From contig JAFGMV010000048.1 in assembly GCA_016927315.1 (NCBI GenBank), positions 1 to 57,618 on the forward strand: a stretch of DNA of 57,618 bases. Reading direction: 5' to 3'. The stretch's first letter is position 1, and each line of letters starts with the position of its first letter. Below the pieces are notes generated by a model. It did no database searches and was not told the origin of the DNA. It was given only the letters and a program-made list of their open reading frames with translations. Position numbers and translations under genes: made by a program. Below are positions 52,718 through 57,618 of this stretch, one piece after another. The DNA comes from Anaerolineales bacterium. GTDB lineage: Bacteria > Chloroflexota > Anaerolineae > Anaerolineales > Villigracilaceae.

Positions 52718-54004
52718 ATGAAAACATCAAGATTATCCGGATTTTACAAACTGGCAATGGAAGAAAGGCGCCAACTTGCAGCCCAATCGGCGGGTGTAAT
52801 GCCCGAAGAAACCGCTCCCTTTCTCCCAGCAAACGGCCTCTCTGCAGTTGAAGCTGACCACATGATCGAGAATGCCGTTGGGATATATAGTTTGCCGCTT
52901 GGGATTGCGCTCAATTTTCTGATTAACGACCGGGAAGTGCTGGTTCCCATGGCAATTGAAGAGCCGTCTGTAGTTGCAGGTGCATCATTTATGGCGAAAC
53001 TTGCCCGAGCAGGTGGAGGCTTCAAAGCAAAGGTCAGTGAGCCTCATATGATAGGGCAAATCCAGGTTTTGGATCTGACCGATCTCCGGCGCGCAAAGGA
53101 AATCCTGATCGAACACAAACAGGAAATATTATCAATTGCAGATCAGGCAGATCCAGTACTGAAGAAACTTGGCGGGGGTTCACGAGATTTGGAAATCAAC
53201 ATAATCGAGGAGTCGAAGATCGGCGCCTTCCTGGTTGTACATCTGATTTATGACGTGCGTGATGCGATGGGGGCAAATGCGGTAAATACAGCCTGTGAAA
53301 AACTTGCCCCACAGATTGAAAGCCTGACTGGCGGCCGGGTACACCTGCGCATCCTGTCGAATCTGGCAGACCGGCGTATCGCCAGCGTTTCCACAAGAAT
53401 CCCGGTTGGAACATTAGCCTTTGGTGATTATCCCGGAGAAAAGGTTCGTGATGGAATAATTGAGGCCTACGCTTTTGCAGAAATCGACCCTTACCGGGCT
53501 GCGACGCATAACAAGGGAATCATGAACGGCGTTGATGCGGTGGTAATCGCTACTGGCAACGATTGGCGTGCAATCGAAGCAGGGGCTCATGCTTATGCAG
53601 TACGTTCGGGTCGATATACCAGCTTATCCACCTGGACTGCTAATTCTGATGGAGATCTGGTAGGCGCCCTGGAAATACCGATGGCGGTCGGTATCATCGG
53701 CGGGGCCACCAAAGTACATCCCACTGCCAGGGCTGCTCTACACTTAATGGGGGTCACTAGCGCATCTCAACTGGCAGAAATTATCGTATCCGTCGGTCTG
53801 GCACAAAATTTAGCTGCCCTGCGGGCGCTGGCAACAGAAGGTATTCAACGCGGGCATATGTCCCTGCATGCCCGCCAGGTTGCGGTTGCAGCGGGTGCAT
53901 CTGGTGATATGATTGGGAAATTGGCGACTCAATTAGTCATTGATAAAGTTATCCGGGTTGACCATGCAGTTGAAATATTGAAAAGCTGGCAGCAGAAAAA
54001 ATAA
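52718..54004 (+). CDS. mvaA: hydroxymethylglutaryl-CoA reductase, class II type
   Basis: Reduces HMG-CoA to mevalonate in the mevalonate pathway. 428 residues. The catalytic residues appear in order: Glu in MAIEEPSVVA, Lys in HNKGIMNGVDAV, Asp in TGNDWRAIEAG and His in MSLHARQVA. DAMGANAVNT is the nucleotide-binding segment, and ENAVGIYSLPLGIALNFLIN is typical of the class II (Pseudomonas mevalonii/Archaeoglobus-like) group. AAAAAAGG precedes ATG 52718. First gene of the mevalonate operon, whose next gene starts 52 bases on. Confidence 0.95.
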   Translation: MKTSRLSGFYKLAMEERRQLAAQSAGVMPEETAPFLPANGLSAVEADHMIENAVGIYSLPLGIALNFLINDREVLVPMAIEEPSVVAGASFMAKLARAGGGFKAKVSEPHMIGQIQVLDLTDLRRAKEILIEHKQEILSIADQADPVLKKLGGGSRDLEINIIEESKIGAFLVVHLIYDVRDAMGANAVNTACEKLAPQIESLTGGRVHLRILSNLADRRIASVSTRIPVGTLAFGDYPGEKVRDGIIEAYAFAEIDPYRAATHNKGIMNGVDAVVIATGNDWRAIEAGAHAYAVRSGRYTSLSTWTANSDGDLVGALEIPMAVGIIGGATKVHPTARAALHLMGVTSASQLAEIIVSVGLAQNLAALRALATEGIQRGHMSLHARQVAVAAGASGDMIGKLATQLVIDKVIRVDHAVEILKSWQQKK

Positions 54005-54056
54005 GCTTAATTTTCCAGAGTAAAGAAACCTACACAGTTAAGGAAGCGTTTGAACT

Positions 54057-55139
54057 ATGGCAACAACTAATCCAAAAAGTAGTCCAACCCTACTCCAACC
54101 AATAAATCCCGTGGGGATTGTTGGTTATGGCGCATATGTGCCACGCTACAGATTACCAGCCAGGGAAGTCGCTCGGATTTGGACCGGCGGCAAAGGCAGC
54201 ACACCGATCAAAGAAAAAGCCGTTCCCGGACTGGATGAAGATGTAATTACGATGTCGATAGAAGCTGCCCGTAATGCCTTGCTGCGTTCCCAAATCGACC
54301 CCTGCGATATTCGGGCTGTCTGGGTTGGCTCTGAATCACATCCCTACGCGGTAAAGCCGACTTCCACAGTCGTCGCCGAATCGATCGGGGCTGTGCCAAA
54401 TACCCAGGCTGCCGACTGGGAGTTTGCATGCAAAGCCGGAACAGAAGCGATCGTTGCGGCTGTCGGCTTTGTTGGTTCAGGAATGGCAAAGTATGCCCTG
54501 GCAATTGGTATGGATACAGCTCAGGGTAAACCCGGAAATGCACTGGAATATACTGCCGGCGCCGGGGGGGCAGCGTTTCTGTTGGGACCTGCCGGTGAGT
54601 CCCTGGCAATCATAAATGCAAGCTACTCTTACGTAACCGATACTCCTGATTTTTGGAGAAGACCTGAAGCGAAATATCCAGAACATGGAGAACGTTTCAC
54701 TGGAGAACCGGCCTATTTTCATCACATTACCGAGGCTGGTCAGGCGCTGATGCAGTCCATGAATACCAAACCGCAAGATTACAAGTATGCGGTCTTCCAC
54801 CAACCGAATACGAAATTCCCACAACGCGTTGCAAAAATGTTGGGCTTCGAATTTGAACAAATAGAACCCGGCTTGCTCGTGTCAGTCATAGGCAATACGT
54901 ATGCCGGTGCGGCTCTGATCGGGCTTTCTGCTATCCTGGACATAGCAAAACCTGGAGACCGGATTCTAATGGTGTCCTTTGGATCTGGCGCCGGTTCAGA
55001 CGCTTTCGATATCCTTGTCACTGAAGCGGTTAGCGACCGTCAGAATCGGGCTCTAAAGACCAAGGACTATATCGCTCGCCGCACCGAGATCGACTACGCA
55101 ACTTATGTCCGTTACCGGGGTAAGCTGGCCTCAAAATAA
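54057..55139 (+). CDS. hydroxymethylglutaryl-CoA synthase, archaeal type
   Basis: Condenses acetyl-CoA with acetoacetyl-CoA. 360 residues, shorter than the ~450-480 of the eukaryotic form and matching the archaeal type: [32 protein letters not shown], catalytic Cys125 in [57 protein letters not shown]. In archaea this enzyme forms a channelling complex with thiolase and a DUF35 protein, and exactly those two genes follow. The start has GGAAGCG upstream, and the next start is 22 bases downstream of the stop. Confidence 0.95.
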   Translation: MATTNPKSSPTLLQPINPVGIVGYGAYVPRYRLPAREVARIWTGGKGSTPIKEKAVPGLDEDVITMSIEAARNALLRSQIDPCDIRAVWVGSESHPYAVKPTSTVVAESIGAVPNTQAADWEFACKAGTEAIVAAVGFVGSGMAKYALAIGMDTAQGKPGNALEYTAGAGGAAFLLGPAGESLAIINASYSYVTDTPDFWRRPEAKYPEHGERFTGEPAYFHHITEAGQALMQSMNTKPQDYKYAVFHQPNTKFPQRVAKMLGFEFEQIEPGLLVSVIGNTYAGAALIGLSAILDIAKPGDRILMVSFGSGAGSDAFDILVTEAVSDRQNRALKTKDYIARRTEIDYATYVRYRGKLASK

Positions 55140-55161
55140 GATTAAAAAAGGTTTATCACGA

Positions 55162-56322
55162 ATGACTGAAATTATCATTGCCGGAATTGGTCAAACTCCA
55201 GCCGGCGAATTCTGGGAAAAGTCCTTGCGAGAACTGGCTTTTGAAGCCACTCAAGCCGCTCTTCTGGATTCAGGGGGATTGAAGCCACAAGCACTATTTG
55301 TAGGGAATATGCTGGCCGCCAATCTTTCGCAGCAAGCTCATCTTGGAGCCCTGGCAGCAGACTTCTGTGGCTTGTCTGGAATTGAAGCTGTTACGTTAGA
55401 ATCAGCGGGCGCTTCGGGAGGAACAGCCCTGCGCCAGGGCTATCTGGCGATTGCAAGTGGACTGATAGATATCGCCCTGGTACTTGGGGTAGAGAAGTTA
55501 ACTGATGTTGTCAGCGCCAATGTGGAAACTGCCCTGGCGACCGGAATGGATAGTGACTTTGAATCAGTCCATGGCCTCTCACCCATATCTCAGGCGGCTT
55601 TGCTTAAACGCCGGTATTTATATGAATACAACCTGCCAGACAACAGCCTGGCCGGTTTTCCTATCACAGCCCATACGAATGGAGCTGCAAATCCAAATGC
55701 AATGTTCCAAAAGCCCATAAAACTGGAATCATATACAAAATCAAATAGGGTCAGTGACCCACTCAATATCTTAGATATAGCTCCATATGTTGATGGCGCC
55801 GCGGCGGTCCTTCTGGCCCGCAGAGAATTGTTACCGACAACTTTTCACCATCCAATGATCAAGATTGCCGGTTCTGCCGTAGTTTCAGATACCCTGGCGC
55901 TGCACGACCGGCCCGACCTTCTCTATTTTGCAGCAATTAATAAATCGACAGCGAAAGTACTGCGACAATCAGGGATAGAACTCAACCAGATCAGTTTATA
56001 TGAGTATCACGACACCTTTAGTATTTATGCAGCATTATCCCTGGAGGCGGCAGGATTCGCGAAGCGCGGCATGGGTTGGAAATTTGCACAAGACGGACAC
56101 ATCGCACTCACCGGTATGCTTCCCTGTGGTACTTTTGGCGGCTCTAAAGCGCGTGGTGAAGCAGGAGGTGCTGTGGGTATTTATCAGACCGTTGAAGCCT
56201 CACTCCAGCTGAGGGGGCAGGCGGGAAAGAACCAGGTTGCAGGTGCAAAGACCGCGCTTATCCAGTCATTAGGGGGGCCAGCCTCCACCGTCGTCAGCCA
56301 TGTTTTAGTCAAAACTGACTGA
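55162..56322 (+). CDS. thiolase-like protein without catalytic Cys and His
   Basis: 386 residues from ATG 55162 (AAAAAAGG upstream). The overall thiolase/SCP-x fold is clear: GIGQTPAGEF, EIDIALVLGVEKLTDV-like segment, DPLNILDIAPYVDGAAAVLL, YEYHDTFS and the C-terminal FGGSKARG. Archaeal acetoacetyl-CoA thiolases have ACASG; here the position is Gly83 in ESAGASGG. The GHP motif with catalytic His is GEA (Glu333). Acyl transfer by the usual Cys-His mechanism is therefore not expected. Options are a structural partner for HMG-CoA synthase and DUF35, or a non-thiolase reaction such as the aldolase role of the Cys-less Ltp2-DUF35 pairs. The frame is intact. Confidence 0.85.
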   Translation: MTEIIIAGIGQTPAGEFWEKSLRELAFEATQAALLDSGGLKPQALFVGNMLAANLSQQAHLGALAADFCGLSGIEAVTLESAGASGGTALRQGYLAIASGLIDIALVLGVEKLTDVVSANVETALATGMDSDFESVHGLSPISQAALLKRRYLYEYNLPDNSLAGFPITAHTNGAANPNAMFQKPIKLESYTKSNRVSDPLNILDIAPYVDGAAAVLLARRELLPTTFHHPMIKIAGSAVVSDTLALHDRPDLLYFAAINKSTAKVLRQSGIELNQISLYEYHDTFSIYAALSLEAAGFAKRGMGWKFAQDGHIALTGMLPCGTFGGSKARGEAGGAVGIYQTVEASLQLRGQAGKNQVAGAKTALIQSLGGPASTVVSHVLVKTD

Positions 56323-56408
56323 ATATTTGTTAATACAAATATCTGATAGTTTTTGAGAGTCTTTATTGGGTACACTTAAAGACAAATCACAGCAAGGAGT
56401 ACTGTTTT

Positions 56409-56837
56409 ATGGAAATTGCTCGTCATTGGCGTCTCAAAAAACAACGATATGGACTGGTTGGCGAAGTTTGCCCACACTGTGAAGCGAAAATCTTCCCACC
56501 ACGTGATATCTGCCCATCCTGCGGACAGGAAGCCCGGGATCTTTATCAATTTAGTGGGCGTGGTGAAGTTTATTCTTATACAACCATTTACCAGGCCCCC
56601 AGCGGTTTTGATGAAACCGCCCCTTATACAGTCGCACTTGTAAAATTAGATGAGGGACCCATCATCACTGCGCAGCTCACCGACCTGGAAGATGATAAAG
56701 TTGAAATTGGTATGCCGGTTGAAATGGTAACCCGAAAACTACGCACAGATGGAGATGAACGCGGATTACTGGTCTACGGGTATAAATTCCGTCCTTTCCA
56801 AAATATACCGCAGAAGAATGAGGCTCTTCCTCATTAA
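56409..56837 (+). CDS. DUF35 OB-fold/zinc-ribbon acyl-CoA-associated protein
   Basis: 142 residues. Rubredoxin-like zinc ribbon CPHCEAKIFPPRDICPSCG at about residues 19-37 (four Cys), then an OB-fold with GRGEVYSYTTIY, PYTVALVKLDEGPIITAQLTD and GMPVEMVTRK. In archaea this protein bridges thiolase and HMG-CoA synthase and forms a shared CoA site; in other bacteria it pairs with thiolase-like aldolases. It is the last gene of the mevalonate operon; CAAGGAGT precedes the ATG. Confidence 0.93.
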   Translation: MEIARHWRLKKQRYGLVGEVCPHCEAKIFPPRDICPSCGQEARDLYQFSGRGEVYSYTTIYQAPSGFDETAPYTVALVKLDEGPIITAQLTDLEDDKVEIGMPVEMVTRKLRTDGDERGLLVYGYKFRPFQNIPQKNEALPH

Positions 56838-56957
56838 GATCCAGGAGGTTTCGCCGAATCTCCACGCTCAGTTCACGATCTAGCTACAACTCGTTTTTTA
56901 ACCGAAAAAATCTCTCACCGCTCCTCTTCTGTTTGAGGAGCGGCATTGTTTAATTCT

Positions 56958-57256
56958 TCAATGCCGGCCGGCCAGGTACTCATTCACACTGGCTTCCCAA
57001 TTCTTCAATGCATTGATACTGATTGCCTGGCCCAATGAAGACAATGCATGCTTCAAGCTTATCTCTTGCATGGTCAGACACCCAGGTGGTATTCCAAATC
57101 TGTTGCCGGAATCGATCGTTTGCGTGCCAAGATAATTGTCTATTGTTGTCCGGTGGCAATAATTTCCAATTCTTTATCGATTCTTTTCCCATCCTCATAA
57201 AGATGTTTGACTCTTTCGCATAATTGCACGAACAAAGCATGCAGCCATGCAATCAA
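56958..57256 (-). pseudogene. probable frameshifted small gene remnant
   Basis: On the minus strand, one frame from TTG 57256 reads a protein-like helix (LFVQLCERVKHLYEDGKRID...) and meets a stop at about 57150. A second frame then continues with plausible residues (TIDNYLGTQTIDSGNRFGIPPGCL...ISLKHALSSLGQ...NWEASVNEYLAGRH) to TGA 56958. A single-base shift near 57160 would join them to about 100 residues. I do not recognise the family. The full third frame 56980-57252 is open but reads less like protein. Confidence 0.3.
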
Positions 57257-57493
57257 ATTAATTTTTATGAATACAGTTGTTATGCTTTCATATATTTATG
57301 AAAATAAAACGTTTCCTACTTGATCAACTCAAAGATGCACCTGGTATACGGGTATAAATTTCGTAAAAGAACATAGGCGGCAACCCAGGCGGCATTAAGC
57401 TTGAGTAAAGCGATTATCGCCGAATGGCCAGCAAAAAAGGATACGTCTGACAGGGGGTTATTGTGATTACAAGACATTGGAAGGAGCAGGCAA

Positions 57494-57534
57494 TACCATG
57501 AAAATCCCCTCCATAATGGTGGATTTTCATGGTA
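57494..57534. repeat. 14-bp perfect inverted repeat at the ATPase gene start
   Basis: Arms TACCATGAAAATCC (57494-57507) and its exact complement (57521-57534) around a 13-base loop. They bracket the start of the 16-codon leader ORF and end 11 bases before the ATPase ATG. Confidence 0.65.
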
Positions 57535-57548
57535 CTATCTTTTCATGA
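57498..57548 (+). CDS. 16-residue leader ORF overlapping the ATPase start
   Basis: AAGGAG at 57481-57486 lies 11 bases before ATG 57498. The ORF reads MKIPSIMVDFHGTIFS and its TGA (57546-57548) overlaps the ATG of the downstream ATPase, so the ATPase may depend on translation through the leader. It may be a coding leader or a chance frame in the hairpin. Confidence 0.35.
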   Translation: MKIPSIMVDFHGTIFS

Positions 57549-57618
57549 TTGCTCGAACTCACTTACAAAATACAATCCAGAGTAAATTGGAAGCCAATCG
57601 TGTTGTGGGGTTGATCGG
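57545..57618 (+). CDS. partial AAA ATPase of DUF4143 type (N-terminus only)
   Basis: Only 24 codons are in the window. They read MIARTHLQNTIQSKLEANRV then VVGLIG at the edge, the known opening of the AAA_14/DUF4143 ATPase family (MI-R-L...RVV-L-GPRQVGKTT), with Walker A expected just beyond the window. Roles in this family are uncertain. The gene begins with an ATGA overlap with a tiny leader ORF. Confidence 0.6.
   Translation, partial: MIARTHLQNTIQSKLEANRVVGLI

Noticed and set aside
56980..57252. 90-residue minus-strand ORF as a real gene
   Set aside because: The other two frames read more like protein in consecutive halves, so a frameshifted remnant is preferred; still uncertain.

Overview
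The window looks like chromosomal DNA of a Chloroflexota bacterium, most likely of the Anaerolineae type. This is inferred from gene content: large LuxR/STAND and propeller regulators, histidine kinases and a Ser/Thr kinase built on Chloroflexota-style membrane modules, a mevalonate operon with an archaeal-type HMG-CoA synthase, class II DAHP synthase, and dnaA standing alone. No rRNA, tRNA, CRISPR array, insertion sequence or intact phage gene was found.

Layout. 1-2.6 kb: three small or uncharacterised genes, one with a transglutaminase-like Cys/His/Asp core. 2.9-7.7 kb: class II DAHP synthase, a membrane Ser/Thr kinase and TerC. 8.5-16 kb: a 1259-aa propeller sensor kinase, its NarL-type regulator and a MalT-like regulator. 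16-23.6 kb: an ArsR-type regulator, divergent from a small conserved protein, a giant PEP-synthase/rifampin-phosphotransferase-like protein with a duplicated C-terminal half, and an MFS efflux pump. 23.6-24.6 kb: an aldo/keto reductase.

24.7-37.6 kb is the most distinctive region. A minus-strand operon (GT87-type membrane glycosyltransferase, GPH-type MFS transporter, GNAT, ABC ATPase, FtsX/MacB-type permease) diverges from a plus-strand operon (homologue of the mycobacterial diterpene synthase Rv3378c, two homologues of the class II diterpene cyclase Rv3377c, a membrane histidine kinase, then a receiver-only regulator). A 46-bp near-perfect palindrome lies between them. The gene order Rv3378c-like then Rv3377c-like matches Mycobacterium tuberculosis. 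Related diterpene genes are known in Herpetosiphon (O-methylkolavelool). Here, however, there are two cyclases, and the first has lost the catalytic DxDD motif (DGLN) while the second keeps it (DGDD). The synthase has Asn where Rv3378c has the key Asp of its DGTRRW motif.

38-50 kb: DUF4173 membrane protein, an orphan small transcript with a 17-aa ORF, 6-phosphofructokinase, DUF3048 lipoprotein, DUF2085, DUF4126, DUF4190 and a 55-aa membrane peptide, an ABC importer without a binding protein plus DUF402, LysE-type exporter and HAD phosphatase. 49.6-57.6 kb: dnaA, a GAF histidine kinase, then the mevalonate operon (HMG-CoA reductase, HMG-CoA synthase, thiolase-like protein, DUF35 protein). The thiolase lacks both the nucleophilic Cys and the GHP His. 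The window ends with a probable frameshifted remnant and the first codons of a DUF4143-type ATPase behind a tiny overlapping leader ORF.

Together the upper mevalonate genes could supply isoprenoid precursor to the diterpene cassette about 17 kb away, with the divergent operon providing possible transport or modification. That functional link is inference.
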